This document shows positions 24,847 through 33,780 of a DNA stretch of 64,000 nt, piece by piece. A program made the translations under genes and the position numbers. Numbering within the stretch: position 1 is the first letter of the stretch; every line of letters starts with the position of its first letter. This DNA comes from Bacteroides sp. (GTDB lineage: Bacteria; Bacteroidota; Bacteroidia; Bacteroidales; Bacteroidaceae): assembly GCA_017471925.1 (NCBI GenBank), contig JAFURM010000032.1, positions 1 to 64,000 on the forward strand, given 5' to 3'. The notes under the pieces are model-generated. The model was not told where the DNA came from. It searched no databases and worked only from the letters and a program-made list of their open reading frames with translations.

Positions 24847-27051
24847 ATGAATATTAAGAAACGTATGAATTTGTTCCTGGGCGCGTGTCTGCTGGCCGGC
24901 GGCATGTGGGCCCAGACCGTGTGTGTCTCCACCCCCAACACTTCGCTGCTGCTGTCGGCACCCCAGGGGTGCAAGCTGAAGGTGCTGCATTATGGCCACC
25001 GTCTTGCAGCGAACGAAGTGGAGAGCGTGTCGGCCGCGGAGGCCGGACACAATGCCTATCCCGAGTATGGACTGATTTGTCCCACCGAGACGGCCATAGC
25101 CGTGAAGCATCACGATGGCAATATGACCCTGGACCTGCAGGTGGTGCAGAGCAGGGTGGAGGAGAGCGGCGAGGCCATGCTGGCCACCGTGGAGATGAAG
25201 GACAGCCGCTATCCCTTCTTCGTGACCCTTCGCTACAAGGCTTTTCGCGATGCCGACGTCATCGAGGCCTGGACAGAAATCAGCCATCAGGAGAAGAAGC
25301 CCGTGACGCTTCATCAGTTTGCCTCGGCCTACCTGCCCATCCGTCGGGGCAATGTCTGGATATCCCATCTCTATGGCTCCTGGGCCAATGAGGGACGCCT
25401 GGCACAGGAGGCGTTGCAGCCGGGCATGAAGGTGATAAAGAACAAGGACGGTGTGCGCAACTCCCATACGGCCCATGCCGAGGTGATGTTCTCCCTGGAC
25501 GGACAGCCCCGCGAACTGGAAGGCCGCGTCATCGGTGCCGCCCTCTGCTATAGCGGAAACTATAAGTTGCGCATCGACACTCACGACGATGAATACCATC
25601 ACTTCTTTGCCGGTATCAACGAGGAAAACTCCGCCTACTCCCTGAAGCGCGACGAACGCTTCACCACACCGGCCCTGGCCCTGACCTACAGCAACGAGGG
25701 ACTGAGCGGAAGCAGCCGCAACTTCCACCGCTGGGCCCGTCAGCACAAGCTGGCTCACGGCAACGTGCCCCGCAAGATTCTCCTCAACAGCTGGGAGGGG
25801 GTCTACTTCGACATCAATCAGGAGGGCATGGACCAGATGATGGGCGACATTGCCGCCATGGGCGGTGAGCTGTTCGTCATGGACGACGGATGGTTTGGCG
25901 ACAAGTATCCGCGCAAGAGCGACAACTCTTCCTTGGGCGACTGGGTGGTGGACACCGACAAGCTGCCCAACGGCATAGAGGGCCTTCTGGCTGATGCCCG
26001 CAAGCATGGCATAAAGTTCGGCATCTGGATAGAGCCTGAGATGGCCAACACCACAAGCGAACTCTATGAGCAGCATCCCGAATGGATTGTCCAGGCACCC
26101 GGACGCGAACCTGTCCTGGGGCGTGGAGGCACGCAGGTGGTGCTGGACCTCTCCAATCCCGAGGTGCAGGACTTCGTCTTCGGCATCGTGGACCGCCTGA
26201 TGACGGCCTATCCCGAGATTGACTATATCAAGTGGGATGCCAACATGTCCATCCAGAACCACGGCTCCAACTATCTGACGAAGGATAATCAGAGCCACCT
26301 CTACATCGCCTACCATCAGGGCTTCGAGCAGGTGTGCCAACGCATCCGTGCCAAATATCCCGACCTCACCATCCAGGCGTGTGCCAGCGGCGGCGGGCGT
26401 GCCAACTATGGCATCCTGCCCTATTTCGATGAGTTCTGGGTGAGCGACAATACCGATGCCTTGCAAAGGGTCTACATGCAGTGGGGCACCAGCTACTTCT
26501 TCCCCGCCATAGCCATGGCTTCCCACATCAGTGCCGCACCCAACCATCAGACCTTCCGCACCATCCCCCTGAAATATCGGGTGGACGTGGCCATGAGCGG
26601 CCGCTTAGGCATGGAAATCCAGCCCAAGAACATGACCGATGAGGAGAAGACGCTCTGCAAGAAGGCCATAGCCGAGTACAAGGAGATTCGCGACGTGGTG
26701 CAGATGGGCGACATCTACCGCCTTGTCTCTCCCTATGACAACCTGGGCGTGGCCTCCCTGATGTACGTCGCTCCCCGGAAGGAGGAGGCTGTGTTCTATT
26801 GGTGGAAGACCGAACACTTCTGCAACCAGCACCTGCCGCGCGTAAGGATGGCCGGCCTGAATCCCGACCGTCTCTACACCGTCCATGAACTGAACCGCAT
26901 AGACAACGTTCCCCTGCCTTTCGAGGGCAAGAACTTCACGGGTGCCTATCTGATGAACAACGGCCTGGAGATACCCTACACACATCAGGTGGACTACCAC
27001 AAGCAGACCGCCTATGCCAGCCGCATCCTGCAACTGACTGTGGTTGATTGA
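24847..27051 (+). CDS. GH36 alpha-galactosidase, exported
   Basis: A 734-residue glycoside hydrolase that removes terminal alpha-linked galactose. A signal peptide (MNLFLGACLLAGGMWAQ) leads to an N-terminal beta-supersandwich, then the catalytic barrel from about residue 300: LNSWEGVYFDINQEG, FVMDDGWFGDKYP, IWIEPEMANT, the nucleophile Asp in YIKWDANMSIQNHGS, the substrate motif CASGGGRANYG and the acid/base Asp in DEFWVSDNTDALQR. All key GH36 residues are present. ATG at 24847 is preferred over 24808 because it gives a clean signal peptide. A -7 box TATTTTTG sits at 24803-24810, which puts transcription start before 24847. The gene stands alone; no SusC/D pair is nearby. Confidence 0.93.
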   Translation: MNIKKRMNLFLGACLLAGGMWAQTVCVSTPNTSLLLSAPQGCKLKVLHYGHRLAANEVESVSAAEAGHNAYPEYGLICPTETAIAVKHHDGNMTLDLQVVQSRVEESGEAMLATVEMKDSRYPFFVTLRYKAFRDADVIEAWTEISHQEKKPVTLHQFASAYLPIRRGNVWISHLYGSWANEGRLAQEALQPGMKVIKNKDGVRNSHTAHAEVMFSLDGQPRELEGRVIGAALCYSGNYKLRIDTHDDEYHHFFAGINEENSAYSLKRDERFTTPALALTYSNEGLSGSSRNFHRWARQHKLAHGNVPRKILLNSWEGVYFDINQEGMDQMMGDIAAMGGELFVMDDGWFGDKYPRKSDNSSLGDWVVDTDKLPNGIEGLLADARKHGIKFGIWIEPEMANTTSELYEQHPEWIVQAPGREPVLGRGGTQVVLDLSNPEVQDFVFGIVDRLMTAYPEIDYIKWDANMSIQNHGSNYLTKDNQSHLYIAYHQGFEQVCQRIRAKYPDLTIQACASGGGRANYGILPYFDEFWVSDNTDALQRVYMQWGTSYFFPAIAMASHISAAPNHQTFRTIPLKYRVDVAMSGRLGMEIQPKNMTDEEKTLCKKAIAEYKEIRDVVQMGDIYRLVSPYDNLGVASLMYVAPRKEEAVFYWWKTEHFCNQHLPRVRMAGLNPDRLYTVHELNRIDNVPLPFEGKNFTGAYLMNNGLEIPYTHQVDYHKQTAYASRILQLTVVD

Positions 27052-27090
27052 TTGTCTTCTACAGTTGATAATTGATAGTTGATAATTACT

Positions 27091-27556
27091 TAGGCACGGA
27101 TGACACGGATTTAAACACGGATTATTGCTCCGCCTGAAAGGGGAGGCGTCACGCAGTGACTGAGGGGTTTCTACACGGTTGAGGCGTTGAGATATTGGAA
27201 ATGAGAGTTGTTAACTTCTTGATTGTCAGCTGTGTTTATGGCCATTGGACGAGACGTGTGTGGTGCGTGGACGGGACATGTGTGGTGCGCGGACGAGACA
27301 TGTTTCGTCCACGCACCACACGTGTATGGACGAAAGACGAAAAATATATGCCTCTACAGGGATGCAGGAATGCATTAGTAAGGCAGTGGGAAATGGATTA
27401 GTAAGGCGATGGGAAATGGCTCTATAAGGCAGTGGCAGATACCTATCAATGCTCCAATGCTTTGTCAACTGTATAAAGACCCTTCAGTCACTGCGTGACG
27501 CCTCCCCTTTCAGGCGGAGCAGTAATCCGTGTTTAAATCCGTGTCATCCGTGCCTA
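27091..27556. repeat. Large inverted-repeat intergenic element with nested repeats
   Basis: A 78-nt left arm (27091-27168, starting TAGGCACGGATGACACGG) is repeated inverted at 27479-27556 with two mismatches. Between the arms lie a nested 16-bp inverted repeat (GTGTGGTGCGTGGACG at 27258-27273 against 27306-27321), tandem copies of a 22-nt unit around 27247-27300, and three copies of an AGTAAGGC-type unit around 27375-27435. Short ORFs inside lack codon character. The outermost motif TAGGCACGGAT-ACACGGATT recurs at 60133-60281, and a short form at 40203-40233. The rest of the gene-free gap to 27660 holds CTCAACG/TTCAACG-rich low-complexity sequence, also seen at 60195-60245. Confidence 0.8.
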
Positions 27557-27660
27557 AAGATATTTAGCAGTTAACGAGTTGATGAACCTTGCTTCCTTAA
27601 CGCCTCAACGTTTCGAGCCCTCACTGCTTCAACGTTTCAACGTCTTGACCTTTCACTCTT

Positions 27661-28338
27661 TCATTCCGCTCCTGCGAAGGCGATGCCTCGGTTGATGTAG
27701 TCCAGGAAGGGCTTGGTGGTCTGGAAGAGAGCGGCTACGCGTTGGGCCAGATGGGGGGCACAGACAAACTCTTCGTCGGGCACCAGGCACAGGCAGTAGG
27801 CCTTGAGCCGCAGGTATTCGGAATAGGGGGCGTCGGCGGGAAAGCCCTTCGGATTGCGCTTCAGTGCGCCGTCGCGGTCCAGCCGGAAGCCCGGAGCCGC
27901 CTGTCGCAGGGTGGCTTCGAAGTCGCCCTCGCCATAGGCGATGTCTTCGCGCAGGATGCGCAAGGCTTCGGGCGAGTGGCAATAGTCTCCCGTGGCCAGC
28001 ATGTGGGCGCCGGGATATTCGTCACCGCCGGTGCTCACCTGGAAGTAATAGCCCGCAAACCCCGACTTCTTGCCGCCGGGACAGATGAAAGCCCCCATGT
28101 GGGTCTTGTAGGGCCGTTTGTCGTCCGAGAAGCGCACGTCACGATAGATGCGGTAGGTGCAGTCCTTGGCCGTCAGCCCGTTGACGGAGGGGTCGAAGGC
28201 GGCAATCTCGGCAATCAGTTCTTCGGTGAAGGCATGGAAGCGTGCCTGCAGTTGCAGGAACTGCTCCTTGTGGGCATTGAACCATTCACGGTTGTTGTTG
28301 GCACTCAGCTGTCTGAGGAAGGTAATGAGTTCTTTCAT
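27661..28338 (-). CDS. DUF2461 family protein
   Basis: A 225-residue cytoplasmic protein of the DUF2461 (TIGR02453) family. Recognisable parts are the start FLRQLSANNNREWFNAHK, the central YRIYRDVRFSDDKRPYKTHM with its conserved Asp-Lys-Arg-Pro-Tyr-Lys, and GYYFQVSTGGDEYPGAHMLA. Function unknown. The start ATG at 28338 is preceded by a plausible Bacteroidales promoter at 28359-28390 on the same strand. Confidence 0.88.
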   Translation of the reverse strand: MKELITFLRQLSANNNREWFNAHKEQFLQLQARFHAFTEELIAEIAAFDPSVNGLTAKDCTYRIYRDVRFSDDKRPYKTHMGAFICPGGKKSGFAGYYFQVSTGGDEYPGAHMLATGDYCHSPEALRILREDIAYGEGDFEATLRQAAPGFRLDRDGALKRNPKGFPADAPYSEYLRLKAYCLCLVPDEEFVCAPHLAQRVAALFQTTKPFLDYINRGIAFAGAE

Positions 28339-28358
28339 ACGTTTGTTTGCTTTTGCGG

Positions 28359-28390
28359 CAAAGATAGTTGATTTTCCTTATTTCGTCCAA
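28359..28390 (-). promoter_or_regulatory. Putative promoter of the DUF2461 gene
   Basis: On the minus strand, TTGG (28390-28387, one mismatch to TTTG) and TATCTTTG (28366-28359) are separated by 20 bp. The start codon lies about 20 nt downstream of the -7 box. Confidence 0.55.
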
Positions 28391-28530
28391 GAATAATCCA
28401 ATATCTCGAACCGTCCTTCTCCTAAAAAGGTTGAATAAGGACATTAATGGAGCGATTAGGAACGACCCTTTCTCTTCCGTTTGCATTATCTTTGCAGGAA
28501 ACGAAACTAAACTAAACCTATACTGAATCT

Positions 28531-28740
28531 ATGGTCATCAATAAGGAAATCATCAGAAACAACGGCGGCCGTGTGGTACGTGCCATGAAGCGGGCCTGCC
28601 GATACACCTTCGACGAGTTGCAACGCATCACCCTCCTGGGAAGTACCGAACTGTGCCTGGCCCTCATACAGCTGCTGCAAGAACACAAGATTGCACAGGG
28701 AAAGGGCCGGCATGGTGTCTACTACATACTGGCCGAGTGA
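28531..28740 (+). CDS. Small winged-helix-like protein, 69 aa
   Basis: A 69-residue protein whose pattern (helical RRACRYTFDELQRITLLGS, then ELCLALIQLLQEHKIAQGKG, then a short HGVYYIL strand) resembles a single winged helix-turn-helix fold. A -7 box TATCTTTG lies at 28487-28494, 36 nt before the ATG, so it probably has its own transcript. It sits between the divergent DUF2461 gene and the GH127 gene. I cannot assign a target or name; a small DNA-binding regulator is plausible but unproven. Confidence 0.6.
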   Translation: MVINKEIIRNNGGRVVRAMKRACRYTFDELQRITLLGSTELCLALIQLLQEHKIAQGKGRHGVYYILAE

Positions 28741-28835
28741 ATAAAAGTGCGGCGACATGCACGGGGTTACGATACTTTGTGCTATCTTTGTGCGGTTAGG
28801 AACATTATAAACCAATCAAAACATACGATGAAACC

Positions 28836-30830
28836 ATGAGAATCACATCAATCCGAAAGAGGACGGGAGTGGCCATGATGCTCCTCCTGCCCATGCTTGC
28901 CGTTGCGCAAAAGAGACAACAACCGCTGGATGCCGGTTACCCCATTGACCCCGTGCCCTTTACCTCGGTGAAGGTGACCGACAACTTTTGGGGACAACGC
29001 CTCAAGGCGAGCCGTGAGGTGACGGTGCCGCTGGCCTTCAGCAAATGCGAGGAGACGGGCCGCTATGACAACTTCGTGAAGGCCACCATGCCGTGCGACA
29101 CCTTCCATGTGGGAGGCTTCTCGTTTGACGATACCGATGTCTACAAGACCATCGAAGGTGCCAGCTACCTGCTGCAGACCTTTCCCGACAAGCGTATGGA
29201 ACAGTACATTGACAGTGTGCTCCTCCTGGTGAAGGCCGCTCAGGAACCTGACGGCTACCTCTATACGGCACGCACCATGAACCCCAAACATCCGCACGCC
29301 TGGTCGGGCAAGGAACGCTGGTCGGAGGTGGAGAACCTGAGCCATGAGTTCTACAACCTGGGCCACATGGTGGAGGGAGCCATTGCCTATTGGCAGGCCA
29401 CGGGCAAACGCAACTTCCTGGACATCGCCATCCGCTATGCCGACTGCGTGTGTCGCGAAATCGGTGAGGGCGAGGGACAGCTGGTGCGCATCCCCGGCCA
29501 TCAGATTGCCGAAATGGCACTGGCCAAGCTCTACTTAGTGACAGGCGACAGGAAGTATCTGAATCAGGCCAAGTTCTTCCTGGACAAGCGTGGATATACG
29601 CCCCGCAAGGACATCTACCTGCAGTCCCACCAACCCATATTGGAACAGAAGGAGGCCGTGGGACATGCCGTGAGGGCCGTCTACATGTATGCCGGCATGG
29701 CCGATGTGGCTGCCCTGACGGGCGATGCCTCCTATATCCAGGCCATAGACACCATCTGGGAGAACATCGTGAACAAGAAAATCTACATCACCGGCGGCAT
29801 CGGTGCACGCCATCAGGGAGAAGCCTTCGGCGACAACTACGAGCTGCCTAATGCTTCGGCCTATTGCGAGACGTGTGCCGCCATCGGCAATGTCTACGTG
29901 AACCACCGTCTCTTCCTGCTGCACGGCGATGCCAAGTATTATGACGTGCTGGAGCGCACGCTCTATAACGGACTCATTTCGGGCGTGTCACTGGACGGCG
30001 GCTCCTTCTTCTATCCCAATCCGCTCTCGGTGGCCGGCAATGCCGACTACACCCGCAAGCCCTGGTTCGGCTGTGCCTGCTGTCCCTCCAACATCAGCCG
30101 CTTCATTCCCTCCCTGCCAGGCTATGTCTATGCCGTGAAGGACAACCAGGTCTACGTGAACCTCTTCATGAGCAACCGGGTCGAACTGAAGGTGAACAGG
30201 CGCAACATCGTGCTGGAACAGGAGGCCGACTATCCCTGGAACGGCGACATCAGGCTGAAGGTGGCCAAGGGAAGCGGCGAGTTTGCCATGAACATACGCA
30301 TCCCCGGATGGGTGCGCAACGAAGTGTTGCCCGGCGACCTCTATACCTATGACGACGGGCTGCAGCCTTCCTATAGCGTAAGGGTGAACGGCGAAACGGT
30401 GCAGGGCGAACTGCAGAAGGGCTACCTGAACATTGCCCGCAAGTGGAAGAAGGGCGACGTGGTGGAAATCAGTCTGGAGATGCTGCCGCGCGTGGTGAAG
30501 GCCCATCAGCGTGTCGTGGCCGACCGTGGACGGGTGGCCGTGGAACGCGGACCGTTGGTCTACTGTGCCGAGTGGTCCGACAATGACTGTGACCTGCGCT
30601 CCCTGCTCCTGAACCGGAAGCCAAGCTTCACGGTGGAGGCCAAGCCCGACATGCTCTGCGGCATCCATCAGATAGTGACCGATGCGCAAAGCCTCTCCTA
30701 TGGTGATGACGGCAAACTGAAGGTGCGCGACGTGAAGCTGACGCTCATTCCCTATTACGCCTGGGCCCATCGCGGCAAGGGCGGCATGGAGGTATGGCTG
30801 CCCATCTCTTTCACTTCTTTAGCTTATTGA
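28836..30830 (+). CDS. GH127 beta-L-arabinofuranosidase, exported
   Basis: A 664-residue glycoside hydrolase releasing beta-linked L-arabinofuranose. A signal peptide (GVAMMLLLPMLAVAQ) precedes an (alpha/alpha)6 barrel. Landmarks are the start of the fold VKVTDNFWGQRLKASREVTV, YTARTMNPKHPHAWSG, and HRLFLLHGDAKYYDVLERTL. The catalytic and zinc-binding elements are the Glu and Cys in YCETCAAIGN and the Cys pair in WFGCACCPSNISRF, where one Cys is the nucleophile in this family. A -7 box TATCTTTG is at 28783-28790. Its last 20 nt overlap the 3' end of the convergent gene on the other strand. Confidence 0.92.
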   Translation: MRITSIRKRTGVAMMLLLPMLAVAQKRQQPLDAGYPIDPVPFTSVKVTDNFWGQRLKASREVTVPLAFSKCEETGRYDNFVKATMPCDTFHVGGFSFDDTDVYKTIEGASYLLQTFPDKRMEQYIDSVLLLVKAAQEPDGYLYTARTMNPKHPHAWSGKERWSEVENLSHEFYNLGHMVEGAIAYWQATGKRNFLDIAIRYADCVCREIGEGEGQLVRIPGHQIAEMALAKLYLVTGDRKYLNQAKFFLDKRGYTPRKDIYLQSHQPILEQKEAVGHAVRAVYMYAGMADVAALTGDASYIQAIDTIWENIVNKKIYITGGIGARHQGEAFGDNYELPNASAYCETCAAIGNVYVNHRLFLLHGDAKYYDVLERTLYNGLISGVSLDGGSFFYPNPLSVAGNADYTRKPWFGCACCPSNISRFIPSLPGYVYAVKDNQVYVNLFMSNRVELKVNRRNIVLEQEADYPWNGDIRLKVAKGSGEFAMNIRIPGWVRNEVLPGDLYTYDDGLQPSYSVRVNGETVQGELQKGYLNIARKWKKGDVVEISLEMLPRVVKAHQRVVADRGRVAVERGPLVYCAEWSDNDCDLRSLLLNRKPSFTVEAKPDMLCGIHQIVTDAQSLSYGDDGKLKVRDVKLTLIPYYAWAHRGKGGMEVWLPISFTSLAY

Positions 30831-32076
30831 CGGCTGACTCTAAGGACTCCGTAGGCTCAATGATGTTATAGTCTTTCCAGAAATCTTCGTCCCAGTACTC
30901 GTCCACCTTATCATAGAAGACCTCGCGCGGCCGGAAGGAGTCCCGGAGCTTGATGCTCTCGCCGGCAAGGTCCGTGCGGTCCACCATGACCAGTTCGGCA
31001 TGGGTGGTATAGGTGGACGAGAACAGGCGGCGCTTCCAGTCACACTTGAAGCGTATGGTGTTGCTCACGTAGTTCAGGTAGGTCTTGCCCTCCTGCTGTT
31101 TGTAGGTGATGAGGAAACTGATTTCGCGGGGCATGAAGCGCAGGCCGGTGGGCTTCTTGTGAAGAATGCAGCGCGTGGCCTTGTAGCGGTCGCTCATGTC
31201 CACTTCATATACGGCACGGGTCAGGGAGAGACTCTTCTGCTCGATGTAGAGCCTGCCCGAGTAGAGGGCATAGTCCACGACGTGGCGCGGACGGAAGCTG
31301 ACGACATGGTGCATGCGGTTGTCTAAACTGGCGGGAGTCTCCAGCGTGAAGTCATAGTGGGCTATTTCGCGGAGGTTCAGCAGGTCGTCGCCGTGCTTCA
31401 CGAGGTCCATGTGCAGGGCGATGGCCGGACCGCCCACCACCTTTACCGCCAGCGTGTCGCTGCGCTTCTGGCTCACTAAGCGTCGTCCCTTGACCACTTG
31501 CACCTTGTCCCGATAAATCTCCTGCGTGGCATAGCCGGTCTTGTAGACATCCACCACGGCTTCGGAGACGCTGATGTAGCGCCGGCGCTTCTGTATGGTC
31601 TCCCGATAGAAGGCCGTGTACATCTGCTCTTGCTCAGGATAATTGTCGGGAATCTTCGCTATGGCCTCCTCGACCAGGTCGCGCGGGTCACCTCCATAGA
31701 TGATGACTTCGTTCAGCGAGAAGTCGGAGGGCGTCATCCATATCGTGATGTTCCTCCCTTGGCGTTCTATCTCTTCGGCCGAGAGGTGGGCGTTCAGGTA
31801 GCCGATGTGTGAGGCGGTCACTCCGTGGCTCAGTTCTTCGCGCGACACCTTCAGCGAGAACACGCCGTCGGCATTGCTCACGGTGCCGACGTTGCTGCCT
31901 GCCAGCTTGATGCTCACGTTGTCCAGCTTGCGACGGCTGTCTTGTTCCTTTACGATTCCGGTAATCACGATGTTGCCCCTTCCGGCATCTGTTGCGGTGG
32001 GGGCCTGGGCTATGGCGGCCTGTAGCGTTGCCAAGCATCCCAGCAGGTAGAGGAGGGATCTTTTCATGGTCTTCAT
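30811..32076 (-). CDS. Carboxypeptidase-regulatory-like domain protein, exported
   Basis: A protein of about 421 residues with a signal peptide (MKTMKRSLLYLLGCLATLQAA) and an N-terminal CarboxypepD-regulatory-like (CNA-B-like) domain: VITGIVKEQDSRRKLDNVSI, GTVSNADGVFSLKV and ASHIGYLNAHLS. The remainder (about 150-420) is a beta-rich region, including MYTAFYRETIQKRRRYISVS and a late RPREVFYDKVDEYWDEDFWK, as seen in uncharacterised Bacteroidetes outer-membrane-associated proteins. ATGs at 32094, 32076 and 32067 are all possible; 32076 gives the best signal peptide. It is convergent with GH127, overlapping by 20 nt. The 190 nt upstream (32077-32265) holds nothing recognisable. Confidence 0.75.
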   Translation of the reverse strand: MKTMKRSLLYLLGCLATLQAAIAQAPTATDAGRGNIVITGIVKEQDSRRKLDNVSIKLAGSNVGTVSNADGVFSLKVSREELSHGVTASHIGYLNAHLSAEEIERQGRNITIWMTPSDFSLNEVIIYGGDPRDLVEEAIAKIPDNYPEQEQMYTAFYRETIQKRRRYISVSEAVVDVYKTGYATQEIYRDKVQVVKGRRLVSQKRSDTLAVKVVGGPAIALHMDLVKHGDDLLNLREIAHYDFTLETPASLDNRMHHVVSFRPRHVVDYALYSGRLYIEQKSLSLTRAVYEVDMSDRYKATRCILHKKPTGLRFMPREISFLITYKQQEGKTYLNYVSNTIRFKCDWKRRLFSSTYTTHAELVMVDRTDLAGESIKLRDSFRPREVFYDKVDEYWDEDFWKDYNIIEPTESLESAVNKLKK

Positions 32077-32265
32077 AAGTATGCTGCGATTCATGTTCCT
32101 GTTGCGTTGGGGAAGCGATGATGTTTCCCCATGCAAATATAATGCATTTAGGCTAATGAACAGATAGACAGATTACTTTTTTTTACGACCACGATTACGG
32201 TTTCACGAATGGACGTGTGTGAAGCAGCCTGAAGCACCTGCAGTGAGTAGAGTAGGCGGCAGAGG

Positions 32266-32802
32266 TCACTCGGCCAGCAGGCGGTCAATCTCCCGCGTCA
32301 ATGCGGCAAACTCTTCGGGATTGTAGAGGCGGGTGAGCATCACGATGCGTCCCTCGCGGTCGATGAGCACGTTGCGGGTGATACCGGCCTTGCGCAGGGC
32401 ATAGCGGGCAAAGACGTCGGCTCCCGGGTCGAGGGCCAACGGATAGGTCACCTTGGTCTGCCGGCCAAAGGCGATGACCTTCTCCAACGGTTCGTCCCTG
32501 TCAATGCCGATGAGGGCAAATTCCTTGTTGTTCTTGTGTTTCTGCCAGATGTCGCGCTCAATGAAGGGCATCTCCTTGCGGCAGACGCCACACCAGCTGG
32601 CGGTGAACTGCAGCATGACCACCCGTCCGCGCAACTGGCTGAGTGTGACGCTCGAGCCGTCGGTCAGGGTTACGGTGAAGTCCGGGGCCATCTGTCCCAC
32701 ACGGACGATGTAGCCCACGCTGTCGGCCTCGGCCTCTTGTGCCACCGCTGCCGTTGCCCACAAGAGAAGAAGGGGCAGGAGGAGTCGTTTGATAAGAAAC
32801 AT
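32266..32802 (-). CDS. TlpA-like thioredoxin-fold protein, exported
   Basis: A 178-residue periplasmic thiol protein. A signal peptide (MFLIKRLLLPLLLLWATAAVAQ) precedes an AhpC/TSA-type fold: VGQMAPDFTVTLTDGSSVTL, the active-site MLQFTASWCGVCRKEMPF with CxxC, IGIDRDEPLEKVIAFG, and RNVLIDREGRIVMLTRLYNP. It is the last gene of the inositol-lipid operon (20 nt after the PAP2 gene), though a direct role in lipid synthesis is not obvious. ATG at 32802 excludes 24 upstream residues that overlap the previous gene. Confidence 0.88.
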   Translation of the reverse strand: MFLIKRLLLPLLLLWATAAVAQEAEADSVGYIVRVGQMAPDFTVTLTDGSSVTLSQLRGRVVMLQFTASWCGVCRKEMPFIERDIWQKHKNNKEFALIGIDRDEPLEKVIAFGRQTKVTYPLALDPGADVFARYALRKAGITRNVLIDREGRIVMLTRLYNPEEFAALTREIDRLLAE

Positions 32803-32822
32803 GATGATGGGTGAATTGATGA

Positions 32823-33755
32823 TTATGATATGCTTGCCGAATAGTTCTTGAAGAAGCGGTGGAAGGCTCCCCACTTCATCAGTCCCTTCTCAAAGAGGAA
32901 GATGCCCAGGAGGGAACAGCCGATGCCTAACAGCACGTCTATCAGGTAGTGATGGCCCGAGTAGACGGCGGTCCACCAGATGCCCACCATGATGACGGCG
33001 AAGAGGGCGATGAGCCACCTTTTGCAACGTCCCATCAGGGCATAGGCCAGGGCCACCACCATGTAGGCGGCATGGAGCGAAGGCACGGCTGCGAAGACGT
33101 TGGCGTTGCGGCCATAGATACCCTGGAAGATGGTGCACCCCAGCAGTTCGTCGAAGCGTCCCAGGCCGGCCACATTGCCCGGCGTGTTGAGCACAGGCTC
33201 GAAGCCGTAGTTCATGGCATACCAGGGTGGGGCGGCGGGGTGGATGTAATAGCCGGCAAAGCCCAGCAGATTGACGAACAGGAAGACCATGGCAAAGCGG
33301 AGATACAGTTCGCGCTTGCCCTTTAGGTAGAGCCACAGGCCGAACAGAATGGGGACGGGCACCCAGCAGAGGTAGAAGACGCCGGCAAAGAAGTCGGCCA
33401 CGGCCCAGTGGTGGCGGGCAAAGTATTCGCAGGGTATCAGCAGTTCGCCGTCTGACGTGAAGCCGAACAGCGACTTCTCGGCATTGTACAGCCCTTCCAC
33501 GTCGATGGGGTTCACCTCATAGTTGGGATAGACGCGCATCCAGTCGTAGGAGATGCCGAAGATGAAGAAGGGGAGCAGGGCTATGGCCAGCTTGCGGGTG
33601 ACGTTGCCGGCAAAGAAGAGCAGCAGGAAGGCACCGGCCATCAGGAAGTGCTCGGTGCGCAGCCCGATGCACCATCCGGTCAGCACCAGGAACAGTGCCG
33701 TGAAGAGCAAGGCCCAAAGGCTTTGGCGCAGGGGAGGGAAGAACTCTTTTCTCAT
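32823..33755 (-). CDS. PAP2-superfamily protein, AUR1-like (putative inositol phosphorylceramide synthase)
   Basis: A 310-residue integral membrane protein with about six to eight helices. The PAP2/AUR1 catalytic motifs are in AAVPSLHAAYMVVALAYALM (about 215-234) and VYSGHHYLIDVLLGIG (about 262-277), each supplying a catalytic His. Loops such as YNAEKSLFGFTSDGELLIPC and FFAGVFYLCWVPVPI are AUR1-like. In the context of inositol-phosphate synthase, a CDP-alcohol transferase and a PgpA-like phosphatase, the likely reaction is transfer of phosphoinositol from phosphatidylinositol to ceramide. Members of this order make sphingolipids, which supplies the acceptor. The reaction is inferred from the cluster and fold. 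Confidence 0.8.
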   Translation of the reverse strand: MRKEFFPPLRQSLWALLFTALFLVLTGWCIGLRTEHFLMAGAFLLLFFAGNVTRKLAIALLPFFIFGISYDWMRVYPNYEVNPIDVEGLYNAEKSLFGFTSDGELLIPCEYFARHHWAVADFFAGVFYLCWVPVPILFGLWLYLKGKRELYLRFAMVFLFVNLLGFAGYYIHPAAPPWYAMNYGFEPVLNTPGNVAGLGRFDELLGCTIFQGIYGRNANVFAAVPSLHAAYMVVALAYALMGRCKRWLIALFAVIMVGIWWTAVYSGHHYLIDVLLGIGCSLLGIFLFEKGLMKWGAFHRFFKNYSASIS

Positions 33756-33780
33756 GTTTCTGAAAGTCTCTTGATGGGGG

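Noticed and set aside
24802-26547. 581-codon open frame antisense to the GH36 gene
   Set aside because: The product is His/Gly/Val-rich without domain features, as expected from reversed GC-rich codons; GH36 motifs are complete on the plus strand.
27195-27468. Short ORFs inside the inverted-repeat element
   Set aside because: They derive from repeated GGACGAGAC-type units, occur on both strands and have no protein-like composition.
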